Source of the DNA: Schleiferiaceae bacterium
GTDB taxonomy: Bacteria; Bacteroidota; Bacteroidia; Flavobacteriales; Schleiferiaceae
Length of the DNA: 13,813 bases
Direction of reading: 5' to 3'
NCBI GenBank assembly: GCA_023260615.1
Contig: JALQUY010000001.1
Coordinates: forward strand, 1 to 13,813
Shown: in pieces, positions 1 through 6,327 of the stretch
Position numbering within the stretch: the stretch's first letter is position 1
Layout of the letters: the number at the start of each line of letters is the position of its first letter
The notes under the pieces: generated by a model
What the model was told of the DNA's origin: nothing
The model's database searches: none
What the model saw: only the letters and a program-made list of their open reading frames with translations
Program-made: the position numbers and the translations under genes

Positions 1-80
1 GCCCTCTAGCCCTCTAGCCCTCTAGCCCTCTAGCCCTCTAGCCCTCTAGCCCTCTAGCCCTCTAGCCCTCTAGCCCTTTA
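1..80. repeat. 8-bp tandem repeat array (GCCCTCTA)n, open at the left edge
   Basis: Nine perfect head-to-tail copies of GCCCTCTA occupy 1-72, followed by one variant copy, GCCCTTTA (73-80). The array continues beyond position 1, so its true length is unknown. On the minus strand, which is the mRNA strand of the neighbouring gene, the unit is TAGAGGGC. The variant last unit supplies that gene's TAA stop codon (80-78), so the array starts exactly where the reading frame ends. Because 8 is not a multiple of 3, TAG recurs in every frame of both strands. GGG runs recur every 8 nt on the minus strand with 5-nt spacers, which meets the usual G-quadruplex pattern. It is not a CRISPR array, as it has no spacers. 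The function is unknown. Confidence 0.97.
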
Positions 81-935
81 CCATACGAAGATTTGCGCCG
101 GCTGAAGGACCCGGTAGGTGCTGCGGTCGTAGAGAATGACCACCCACTCGCATTCCTTGGGATTCCACAGGGGGTCCAGGGTTTTGCTGGCGCTGCCGGT
201 AAAGACTTGCCCTGCAGAGCCGCCAGTAGCAGAGACTTCGATCCCGGTAGGGCCAAGAGGCGCGGCGCGGAGCACGTTCTTGTGAACGTAGAACTCGTCG
301 CGCGTGTTGTTTGGCATCAACTGAGGTGAAATGATGTGGGACTCCTTGAGGTAGACGGCGACGCCTAAGGCATTGGTTTGGGTATTTTGCAGGGCTGCAC
401 TGTAGTGAACGATAGCCTGGCGGGAAACGGAGTCGTAGGCTGCGGAAAGCGTGAACAAGGCCTCAGGTGTGGAGGCAATTTCTTGCGCGGCGAGCCCGGC
501 CCAAGCGGTATAGGTCTTCTGATGGGCGGTTGGGTAGTCGGCGCGCTGCACCATGCCCATGGGCAGGGCAAAGATGCCAAAGAGGGTGGCGATGTCGTCT
601 CCTTCCGCGGTGGTGAAGTCCGTAGGGTAGTCCGTGGTTACCCCAGTGAAGCTTGAAGGGCCAGCGTGAAGCGCGACGGGGATGATGAGGGTTGGGCCGT
701 AGATACTATCGAGGGCTTTGATGGCTTTGGAGGCTTTTGGGCAGTTCTTGCAGCGGTGTCCTGTAAAGTCTTCGATGAAGACGGCGCGTGCGGTTTGGAC
801 CAGAGTGTCGCCGCGGACGACCGAACTAGTGTCTACAGGATTGGGGTTTTCTTTGAAGGGCTCCGTGATGACGTCACAACTGGGTGCGATGGTCCATGCG
901 AGGGCCAGGAGGAGGAAGGAAAGAAGGTGTTTCAC
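78..935 (-). CDS. Omp28-like lipoprotein with thioredoxin-type CKNC motif
   Basis: This is a predicted 285-aa outer-membrane or periplasmic lipoprotein related to the Omp28 family of Bacteroidota, which has a thioredoxin-like fold. The chosen start is GTG at 935, giving a lysine-bearing hydrophobic signal peptide that ends in a lipobox-like APSC, with Cys20 as the lipidated residue. An upstream ATG in frame would add 48 residues that are entirely antisense-free overlap with the preceding gene and do not look like a signal peptide. After a flexible Pro/Asn/Ser-rich linker, residues 53-70 resemble the Omp28 start, with C62-K-N-C65 in the position of the thioredoxin active site. LP at 124-125 is a plausible cis-proline. 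A lone Cys262 lies near the C-terminus. The GTG overlaps the TGA of the preceding gene (GTGA), suggesting translational coupling. It is the last gene of the minus-strand group. The stop codon lies inside the first unit of the 8-bp repeat. The family call is by recognition of the motif. A redox role is inferred. Confidence 0.8.
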   Translation of the reverse strand: MKHLLSFLLLALAWTIAPSCDVITEPFKENPNPVDTSSVVRGDTLVQTARAVFIEDFTGHRCKNCPKASKAIKALDSIYGPTLIIPVALHAGPSSFTGVTTDYPTDFTTAEGDDIATLFGIFALPMGMVQRADYPTAHQKTYTAWAGLAAQEIASTPEALFTLSAAYDSVSRQAIVHYSAALQNTQTNALGVAVYLKESHIISPQLMPNNTRDEFYVHKNVLRAAPLGPTGIEVSATGGSAGQVFTGSASKTLDPLWNPKECEWVVILYDRSTYRVLQPAQIFVW

Positions 936-1261
936 TGGAGCGTAATGTTCATGGGGAGTTGGTAGGTTTGGCCCGCTTGGGATCCATCCCACCATTCTTC
1001 CGTGGAAAAATCGAGTTCGGCAATAATTCGGTACACCTCTACTTTGAGATCCGCTTTGTCTGTGCGGTTCAAACGGCATTTGGCTTTGTAGCGAAGGACT
1101 TCGGCGCCTCCCGTTTCGGTGAGTTTAAACGTCACGTCCACCTTGCAGGTGCTGCCTTTCGAAGTGCCCGTGGTTTGACCTACAGGCTCGAGCTTCTGCG
1201 CAGATTGCGCGAAAACGGGGGAGTAGGCCAGAAGGGCGCCGACGAGGAGCAGGACGCGCAT
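932..1261 (-). CDS. Small secreted protein of unknown function (109 aa, two cysteines)
   Basis: I do not recognise the family. The first 18 residues form a clear Sec signal peptide (hydrophobic core, VFA then Gln), leaving a mature protein of about 91 residues. It has two cysteines, C39 and C62, that could form one disulfide. The alternating pattern of residues suggests a small beta-sandwich, and the tail is acidic and aromatic (E-E-W-W around 88-91). There is no lipobox, no T9SS sorting domain and no membrane segment after the signal, so it is probably periplasmic. The start ATG overlaps the TAA of the DUF6029-type gene by one base (TAATG), and its own TGA overlaps the GTG of the next gene. 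It is therefore tightly embedded in the operon. With thioredoxin-fold proteins on either side of the operon, its two cysteines make it a candidate substrate or partner. That is inference only. Confidence 0.8.
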   Translation of the reverse strand: MRVLLLVGALLAYSPVFAQSAQKLEPVGQTTGTSKGSTCKVDVTFKLTETGGAEVLRYKAKCRLNRTDKADLKVEVYRIIAELDFSTEEWWDGSQAGQTYQLPMNITLQ

Positions 1262-2931
1262 TACAGACTCGTAGTTAAGGAGAAACTTAAACCACTAGAG
1301 GGCGGTACCACGCGGCAGACGCCCCCGACACAGAAGATACCTTGCTGCTGGCGGCCGTAGCCTATTTGAACACGCGTTGGACCGTTGAAGTGGATCAACG
1401 AAAGAATGGGGTAGTGGATACGACGGCTTTCGCTGGGGTGGCCGTAGTTGTAAATGTCTTGAACGGCAATGGTCCAGTCGGGCGAGAGGGTCCATTCGGC
1501 GAGGCCCATGGCCATGTCGCCGCGGAAGCCATCGGCGAGGGCAAGTTGGAATTCGGTCCGCAAGGTTTGCCCCTTTGGAAGCTTGATTTGGTTCTCCCAT
1601 ACGACAGCCTGAACGTGGATGATAGAATCCGTGCCGGGCGCTTCCAAAAGTGTAATGTCGCCTACGCCGTCGTTCAGGACCGTTTTGTTGTATTGGAAAT
1701 TGAAGAGGGTGAGCTGGCTCTTGAACTTCTTCGAAAACTTGCGAGCCACAGAGGCATTCACGTCACGGAAGTACACGATGGGTCCAAAGGCGAAAGGATT
1801 CGAGGTATAGCCTTGGGTTCCTTTCTCGCCACGGGTACCGTCTTCCAAGAAGCCTTTGTCGATGCTATTGGCCATGGAGGTGTTGAGGCTGAGCTGTGTG
1901 CCGTATTTGCCCCCCCATTTGCTGCCGCGGGGAATCATGTAGTTGATTTCGAACTGGCCTCCCATTTCGCCATTGACTTGCGTGGCGTAGGGGTAGAGGG
2001 CCGCAAGGGCGTAGGTGTGGGGCTTGGTGGTTGGCGGCAAGAAGTTGATGAAGAGGTCAAACTGCTGGCCGTCCCGGTTGGAGCGGAAGCTCATGTTGTC
2101 GATGCGCTTGACTGAGGCCAAGATGCCCAAGCCTTTCTTGCTAAAGCTCAAGGTGCTCAGGAAGGCCGTTCCCGGACGGTAAATGTAGCCGTTGTCGTAG
2201 CTGGGGTCGTTGATCTTGTACGCGTATTCGGTGTTCCACGCGAAGCCTTTGTAGGTCACATTGGCCCGAGTCGCCCAGGCCCCCACGTTGTTGGGTAGGT
2301 TGAGCACGGGGTCAAAGCTCTTTTGGAACTTGGAGACAAAGCTCCCGCCCAGCGTGGCGTAGAATTGCTTTTCCGACAAGGAAGGAAAGACCTGGTTGAG
2401 GCTCCATTCGCCGTCCAGGCCGCGAACAATGCCTTCTCCTTTGCCGAAGTAGAGGCGTTGACGTCCCAAAACCCCCTTTACCGTGAGGCCGTGCCCCAAG
2501 TCGGTAATGATGCGGACGCCGTCCATGGCATTGTCCAACCCCAAGCCGCGCTCTTCGTAGGAACGGAAAATCAAGCCTGATCCAAACTGCTCGTAAAAAT
2601 TGCCAACGGTGATGTTCCAGCGGTCTCGGTTGAGGCGTGCGTAGCGGTAGCTGATGCCTTCCCCGCGGTAGCCCGGAGGGAAGCCTAGCATGACGTTTTG
2701 GTAGTTTTCGTAGCGCATGCCCGCACTGAAGTCTCCATCCGTGTAGGTAAAGAGCGCAAAGCCTTGACCCAAAAGGCGCTCGTCGGGGTAGAATTCGCCG
2801 CTGGGGTCCAAGACCTCATCGCGCAAGTACCATTGAGCATCGCTCTGAAGGATGGCCCGCAAGGTGGATTGCTGCTGCCCCCAGGCAGACCAGGTGCTGG
2901 CACAAAGGGCAAGGAGGAGCAGTTTCTTCAT
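1261..2931 (-). CDS. DUF6029-type predicted outer-membrane beta-barrel protein
   Basis: The product has 556 aa with a Sec signal peptide (about residues 1-18, ending AWG then Gln). The mature protein is rich in aromatic and glycine residues with alternating hydrophobic/polar strands throughout, as in an outer-membrane beta-barrel. Residues following FTYTDGDFSAGMRYENY and containing GNFYEQFGSGLIFRSYEERG match the conserved N-terminal part I associate with the Bacteroidota family DUF6029. The end carries the tail motif C534-V-G-G-V-C539 followed by a short final strand, also typical as I recall it. The biochemical function of the family is unknown. The start ATG lies only 3 bp after the tlpA stop, and the stop overlaps the next ATG, so expression with tlpA is very likely. 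The CxxxxC pair could be a disulfide formed or reduced by the neighbouring thioredoxin-fold proteins. The barrel call is fairly safe. The family number comes from memory. Confidence 0.85.
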   Translation of the reverse strand: MKKLLLLALCASTWSAWGQQQSTLRAILQSDAQWYLRDEVLDPSGEFYPDERLLGQGFALFTYTDGDFSAGMRYENYQNVMLGFPPGYRGEGISYRYARLNRDRWNITVGNFYEQFGSGLIFRSYEERGLGLDNAMDGVRIITDLGHGLTVKGVLGRQRLYFGKGEGIVRGLDGEWSLNQVFPSLSEKQFYATLGGSFVSKFQKSFDPVLNLPNNVGAWATRANVTYKGFAWNTEYAYKINDPSYDNGYIYRPGTAFLSTLSFSKKGLGILASVKRIDNMSFRSNRDGQQFDLFINFLPPTTKPHTYALAALYPYATQVNGEMGGQFEINYMIPRGSKWGGKYGTQLSLNTSMANSIDKGFLEDGTRGEKGTQGYTSNPFAFGPIVYFRDVNASVARKFSKKFKSQLTLFNFQYNKTVLNDGVGDITLLEAPGTDSIIHVQAVVWENQIKLPKGQTLRTEFQLALADGFRGDMAMGLAEWTLSPDWTIAVQDIYNYGHPSESRRIHYPILSLIHFNGPTRVQIGYGRQQQGIFCVGGVCRVVPPSSGLSFSLTTSL

Positions 2932-2934
2932 GGC

Positions 2935-3432
2935 TTATTCGATGGGTTGTCCTGCCGCCAGGGCTTCCACTTTATGCGCGAGTTCTTCTTCCTCGCCAGG
3001 AACATACTTGTTGGCTTGCCAAACAATGTTGCCTTCCCCGTCGAGCAAAAAGGTATGGGGCACATTGTTCACGCCCATGGCGCGGCGTAGGTTGGAGTTG
3101 GGGTCCAAATAGACACTGTATTCCCAGGCTTGACCCGCTACAAAGGGAGCTACTTTGCTCATGGTGCGGGGATCGTCGATGGAAATGGCGACCACTTTGA
3201 CACCGGTTTCCTCTACGAGGTCGATGTAATAGTCGTGAAAGGCATTGAGCTCGCTGATGCAGGGCTTGCACCAGGTGGCCCAAAAGCTGACAATCATAGG
3301 ATGGCCATCGTTCTTTAACGTGGCGGCGTCTAGCGTTTGGCCTTGGAGGTTTTGAATTTCGGCGTTTGGAAGACCTTGGCCGAAAGTGCCCAAAGAGACA
3401 CAAATAAGGAGGAGGGTAGTGAGCTGCTTCAT
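2935..3432 (-). CDS. TlpA/ResA-type periplasmic thiol-disulfide oxidoreductase
   Basis: This is a 165-aa single-domain thioredoxin-fold protein. A signal peptide (about 1-19, ending FGQ) exports it. The catalytic motif W54-C-K-P-C58 sits in the canonical FWATWCKPC context. The cis-proline is in VPHTFLLD (P125), and the strand/helix order (VVAISIDD, then an FLLDGEGNIVW hairpin) is typical of TlpA/ResA/DsbE proteins. Such proteins reduce disulfides of specific periplasmic partners, for example in cytochrome maturation. No cytochrome or Ccm gene is present here, so the partner is unknown and may be encoded in the same operon. I chose ATG 3432 because it begins the signal peptide. A further upstream in-frame ATG (3537) would put the terminator-like hairpin and part of the previous gene inside the protein. 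There is no Shine-Dalgarno sequence. Cys11 lies in the signal peptide but not in a good lipobox. Confidence 0.93.
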   Translation of the reverse strand: MKQLTTLLLICVSLGTFGQGLPNAEIQNLQGQTLDAATLKNDGHPMIVSFWATWCKPCISELNAFHDYYIDLVEETGVKVVAISIDDPRTMSKVAPFVAGQAWEYSVYLDPNSNLRRAMGVNNVPHTFLLDGEGNIVWQANKYVPGEEEELAHKVEALAAGQPIE

Positions 3433-3442
3433 ACTAGAAATG

Positions 3443-3473
3443 AAAAATCCGGAGAGCAGACGCCCTCCGGATT
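3443..3473 (-). terminator. Intrinsic terminator-like hairpin between the Omp28/T9SS gene and tlpA
   Basis: AATCCGGAG (3446-3454) pairs perfectly with CTCCGGATT (3465-3473): a 9-bp GC-containing stem with a 10-nt loop. On the minus strand the stem runs into a T-tract (3447-3443, five Ts counting the end of the stem). That is the layout of a Rho-independent terminator for the gene ending at 3494. The plus strand lacks a T-tract after the stem. The stem ends only 13 nt before the tlpA ATG. It may therefore be a partial terminator or processing site that lowers expression of the four downstream genes relative to the first. Confidence 0.75.
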
Positions 3474-3493
3474 GTAAAAATAGGCGATAAAGC

Positions 3494-5443
3494 TTAGTGA
3501 GCGACAGAGATGCGCACCGTTTGGATCGCGCCGTCAATGGTCACTTGAGCCGTGTACAAGCCGTTAGGCAAAGCAGCAACGGGAACTTCCAATACGTGCT
3601 GACCAGCGGCCAGAACTTCTGCAGGAATGTTCACGATTTGCTGACCTGCAACGTTGTAAACCGCTACAGCTACAGAAGCCTCTTGGTTCAAGTTCAAGTC
3701 CAAGTTAGCCGTCGTGTTCGCAGGGTTGGGGAATGCAACCAGAGAAGCAGCAGCCTGCTCGTCTACGCCCAAAGCGTTGTTGGCCACCCAAATGTTGTCG
3801 AAGTACAAGCTGTTGCCGTACTGAGACGTGCCTTCAAACTTGATAACCAAATCCGAAGCGCCAGAGAACTGAGCCAAAGAAACTTGGTTGGTCACCCACT
3901 GGCTAGCCTGGGGGTAGAAACGTGAGGTTTGGTTACCAGAGGTAGCCAAGGTCGAACCTGACTTGTCGAAGATGTTCGTCCAGGTTACGCCACAGTCGGT
4001 AGATGCATACACCTTGAAGGCGTCGGCCTCACCCGCGTAAGAACAGTAAGCGTGCTGGAAGTACAACTTGGGAGCGGTCAACGTGCTGATGTTGATCTTC
4101 TGCGTGGTTACAGAAGCTACCGTACCTGCAGCGATCGCGTAGTAGTCCCAACGCAAGGACTTCGCAGACTGGCCCCAGCCGCCCAATTCGTAGGAGGTGC
4201 CGGCAACCGACTTGTCTACCACGTATACACGAGGAGCCGTAGCCGTATTGAATTCCAAGATCATGTCAGAAGGAACAGCGCCGATGGTCGCACCTTCCAT
4301 GTCTTCCGTCTTGGGAGAAGCTTGAGGCGTGGAACCCAAGATGGCAATGTTTACAGGCGAAGAAGCGTTGTTCATGCCGTTGTAGTCACCAGAGCCGTTG
4401 GGGTTAGAAACCGTAGCCACCAAAGAGTTGGTGCCGCCCGCCAAGGTAGTTTGAGGGAAGGTAACCGTAGCCGTTTGGCCTGCGGTCAAAGAACCCGTCC
4501 AGTTCTGCGTTACGGGCGTACCGCCGTTTACGGAGTAGCCTACCGTTGCAGAGGTGATGGTTACAGAACCGGCGTTTTCGATCACCACAGAAGGCGTGCA
4601 GTTGGCATCGCACAAACCGTTGGTGCTCGCGTTCAACGAAGCAACACCTGCGTCAGCCAAACCAGAAACAGCCTGAGGAGCAGAGTAACCTGCATTCTTT
4701 ACGTCTTTGCTGCTGTTGTCTTGAACAAAAGCCACAACCGCTACTTCACCCAAGTTGGCGATGTAGGTAGGAAGCGCCACGTTGAAGGTGAAGGTGGAAG
4801 AAGCACCCGCAGCCCACGTATCGGACAAAGTCGTGCCGCCTGCGTCGGGCAACATCTTGCGCATTACGCTGTAGAAGTCCGTCTCACCGTTAGAACCAGG
4901 AGCGGTAGGATAGTTGATTTCCTCTTCCACAATCACCGTGTGCAACTTCAAAGAGTTGGCAGAGCCGGAGGAGAAAGAAGACGTGCCAGGGTTGCTAACC
5001 GAAACGACAATCTGAATGGAGTCGTAGGTAGCATTCAGCTGGTGGTACACTGAAACAGCCAGTGGAGATGAAACCGCATAGCGGGTGTCAATGGCCGTTT
5101 GAGTTACGTTGGCGGGAGCGCCGGCATAGGCAGAACCTGTAGGAGCTACACCGTCCATGGCGGTCCAGGGCACTCCATTCACACCGTAGTAGGAGACACG
5201 CGTTGCTACGTCCGTGGGGTTAGCCGCGTTCATGGGGTCTACACCAGGCCATGAAGTCTGGTATTTGATAGAGATCGCCTTGGTGGTATTGCTCTGGAGC
5301 AACGTGTTGAAGGCGGGGTTTTGAGAGGCACAAGGTCCGCAAGACGCTTGGGTAAACTCCTCAAACAAAACCAGACGAGTTGCTTGGGCAAAGGCGGTTC
5401 CGCCGATCAGCATCAAGGCAACAGCAAGCGTAAGTTTTTTCAT
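3494..5443 (-). CDS. Secreted Omp28-like protein with T9SS type A sorting domain
   Basis: This is a 649-aa multidomain exported protein. It has a signal peptide at 1-19 (AFA then Gln). An Omp28-like thioredoxin-fold domain covers about 22-250, with the redox-type motif C35-G-P-C38 after FEEFTQAS and a cis-proline candidate in GVPW (P92). A CARDB-like beta-sandwich (about 262-368) contains NAGSVTITSATVGYSVNGG and a C278/C282 pair. A choice-of-anchor/jelly-roll-like domain (about 378-555) includes DMEG, SLRWDYYA and the ending SLYFDNIWV, with C467 and C484. The T9SS type A C-terminal domain (about 565-649) starts with the F-PNPA motif and ends GLYTAQVTIDGAIQTVRISVAH-like. The protein should cross the inner membrane by Sec and the outer membrane by the T9SS, whose pore SprA is encoded at the other end of this window. 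It is the first gene of the minus-strand group and is followed by a hairpin terminator, so it may be made in excess over the genes after it. There is no Shine-Dalgarno sequence before ATG 5443. Confidence 0.92.
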   Translation of the reverse strand: MKKLTLAVALMLIGGTAFAQATRLVLFEEFTQASCGPCASQNPAFNTLLQSNTTKAISIKYQTSWPGVDPMNAANPTDVATRVSYYGVNGVPWTAMDGVAPTGSAYAGAPANVTQTAIDTRYAVSSPLAVSVYHQLNATYDSIQIVVSVSNPGTSSFSSGSANSLKLHTVIVEEEINYPTAPGSNGETDFYSVMRKMLPDAGGTTLSDTWAAGASSTFTFNVALPTYIANLGEVAVVAFVQDNSSKDVKNAGYSAPQAVSGLADAGVASLNASTNGLCDANCTPSVVIENAGSVTITSATVGYSVNGGTPVTQNWTGSLTAGQTATVTFPQTTLAGGTNSLVATVSNPNGSGDYNGMNNASSPVNIAILGSTPQASPKTEDMEGATIGAVPSDMILEFNTATAPRVYVVDKSVAGTSYELGGWGQSAKSLRWDYYAIAAGTVASVTTQKINISTLTAPKLYFQHAYCSYAGEADAFKVYASTDCGVTWTNIFDKSGSTLATSGNQTSRFYPQASQWVTNQVSLAQFSGASDLVIKFEGTSQYGNSLYFDNIWVANNALGVDEQAAASLVAFPNPANTTANLDLNLNQEASVAVAVYNVAGQQIVNIPAEVLAAGQHVLEVPVAALPNGLYTAQVTIDGAIQTVRISVAH

Positions 5444-5495
5444 AGGTGCTTGGTTGATAAAAGAAAAAAAGCCTTTTCAGGGGTTAAACAGGAGC

Positions 5496-5503
5496 GAAAG
5501 GTA
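5496..5503 (-). promoter_or_regulatory. Candidate -7 element (TACCTTTC) for the Omp28/T9SS gene
   Basis: On the minus strand 5503-5496 reads TACCTTTC, one mismatch from the Bacteroidota primary sigma -7 consensus TAnnTTTG. It would give a 5' leader of roughly 45 nt before ATG 5443. A TTTTG lies just upstream, but too close to be the usual -33 element. The call is weak and rests on one motif. Confidence 0.3.
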
Positions 5504-5555
5504 CGCAAAATGCGCTTTTGTCCTGCACCCTCAGCGTGATTGCCGGTGAGAGTAG

Positions 5556-5563
5556 TACCTTTG
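5556..5563 (+). promoter_or_regulatory. Candidate -7 element (TACCTTTG) for the T9SS cargo gene
   Basis: TACCTTTG is a perfect match to the Bacteroidota -7 consensus TAnnTTTG. It ends 26 nt before ATG 5590, implying a leader of about 20 nt. No good -33 TTTG is found at the usual spacing; the nearest TTG (5540-5542) is too close. The same promoter could also feed ruvA and sprA, since no terminator is seen after the cargo gene. Confidence 0.5.
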
Positions 5564-5589
5564 AAACCTAGGTAATTCAAGACCCGATT

Positions 5590-6291
5590 ATGAAACGCTT
5601 TATCGCCCTTGTGGCCCTCCTTTTTTCGGCCAGTTCCTTTGCACAAAATTTGAGCGTCCATTCGATGGATTCGGTGGCTTACGTCAATAGCCATACGGGG
5701 TCCTTAGCCGAAGCGCACATTGCCCTCCAGAACAATTCGGCTAGTACCCAGAGCTACCTCATTAAACGCGCCCAAGTGGGCACTACCGGCTTGGTGGATT
5801 CCAACTACTTCTGCTGGGACCTCTGCTACCCAACCTGGGTAAACCAGAGCCAGGGCTATGTGGACATCAACGCCGGCGCTGTAGCCTACGATTTTAGCGG
5901 CTATGCCTATGTGCGCGACACCTCCGCCAACGGCCAGGATACGATTTGGTATACGTTTGAGAACGTCAATGACAGTACGGACTTCTTGACGGTCCAGGTG
6001 ATCTATGCTTTTTCTGCCACCTTTGGCCAGGGCGAGCCGTTGAGCTACAGCACCAAGATTTATCCCAACCCGAGCACCACAGGTCGCGTGACTTTGGAGT
6101 TTGCGCCCGCACCTCAAGCTTCAACCGTAGAGGTATTGGACGTTTTGGGCAAGGTCCACGCTCAGATTCATGTACCCGCATACGGCACCAAGGCCGTCTG
6201 GAATTCCCAGGACGCGGCTAAAGGCGTTTACCTTTTGCGCAAGCGTTCGGGCAGCCAGCTTGAAAATTTGGGCAAAGTGCTCGTCCACTAA
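5590..6291 (+). CDS. Secreted protein with T9SS type A sorting domain (233 aa)
   Basis: This is a small exported protein of unknown function. Residues 1-19 form a signal peptide (SFA then Gln). Residues about 20-148 look like a single Ig-like beta domain with a cysteine pair in the distinctive segment F-C75-W-D-L-C79-Y-P-T-W. Residues about 152-233 are a T9SS type A C-terminal sorting domain, with YPNPS at 158-162, a VLDVLGKV core strand, and a GVYLLR/GKVLVH end. It should therefore be secreted through the T9SS and attached to the surface or released. I have seen small Bacteroidota proteins of this general layout but cannot name a function. The gene opens the plus-strand group. The ruvA start is only 36 bp past its stop, with no convincing terminator between, so it may be co-transcribed with ruvA and sprA. 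There is no Shine-Dalgarno sequence before ATG 5590. Confidence 0.9.
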   Translation: MKRFIALVALLFSASSFAQNLSVHSMDSVAYVNSHTGSLAEAHIALQNNSASTQSYLIKRAQVGTTGLVDSNYFCWDLCYPTWVNQSQGYVDINAGAVAYDFSGYAYVRDTSANGQDTIWYTFENVNDSTDFLTVQVIYAFSATFGQGEPLSYSTKIYPNPSTTGRVTLEFAPAPQASTVEVLDVLGKVHAQIHVPAYGTKAVWNSQDAAKGVYLLRKRSGSQLENLGKVLVH

Positions 6292-6327
6292 CATACCAAA
6301 GAGGCCTACACAGGCGTTAAACCCCGT

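Larger units (their letters stand above)
5444..5589. promoter_or_regulatory. Divergent intergenic region with both promoters
   Basis: These 146 bp separate the leftward five-gene group from the rightward T9SS cargo, ruvA and sprA genes. It must hold at least the promoters of the two first genes. The region is AT-richer than its surroundings near 5458-5480. Apart from the two candidate -7 elements listed separately, I see no strong inverted repeat that would suggest an operator, and no RNA gene. Confidence 0.7.

Noticed and set aside
1..80. CRISPR array or true telomere
   Set aside because: There are no spacers, so it is not CRISPR. A telomere is not expected inside a bacterial gene cluster, and the similarity is only in the regular GGG spacing.
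1296..1303. Single extra copy of the octamer (TAGAGGGC on the plus strand) inside the DUF6029-type gene
   Set aside because: One 8-mer match in about 14 kb is near chance expectation. It is a lone copy in the opposite orientation.
1342..2115. A 257-codon open frame on the plus strand opposite the DUF6029-type gene
   Set aside because: It is antisense to a beta-barrel gene with good signal peptide and conserved ends. No supporting feature is seen.
3433..3537. N-terminal extension of TlpA to an upstream ATG at 3537
   Set aside because: It would overlap the previous gene and translate the terminator hairpin, and it would bury the signal peptide that begins at ATG 3432.
4052..5053. A 333-codon open frame on the plus strand opposite the Omp28/T9SS gene
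   Set aside because: It is very Arg-rich with no recognisable domain, and the opposite strand encodes signal peptide, CGPC domain and T9SS tail without a break.
5462..5480. Weak AAAA-GGC-TTTT hairpin followed by a T-run in the minus-strand leader of the Omp28/T9SS gene, possible attenuator
   Set aside because: The stem is only A-U pairs with a 3-nt loop, too weak to call. The run of Ts is probably ordinary AT-rich leader sequence.
6304..6315. GCCT/AGGC inverted repeat between the T9SS cargo gene and ruvA
   Set aside because: It has a four-base stem and no T-tract, so it is not a terminator.
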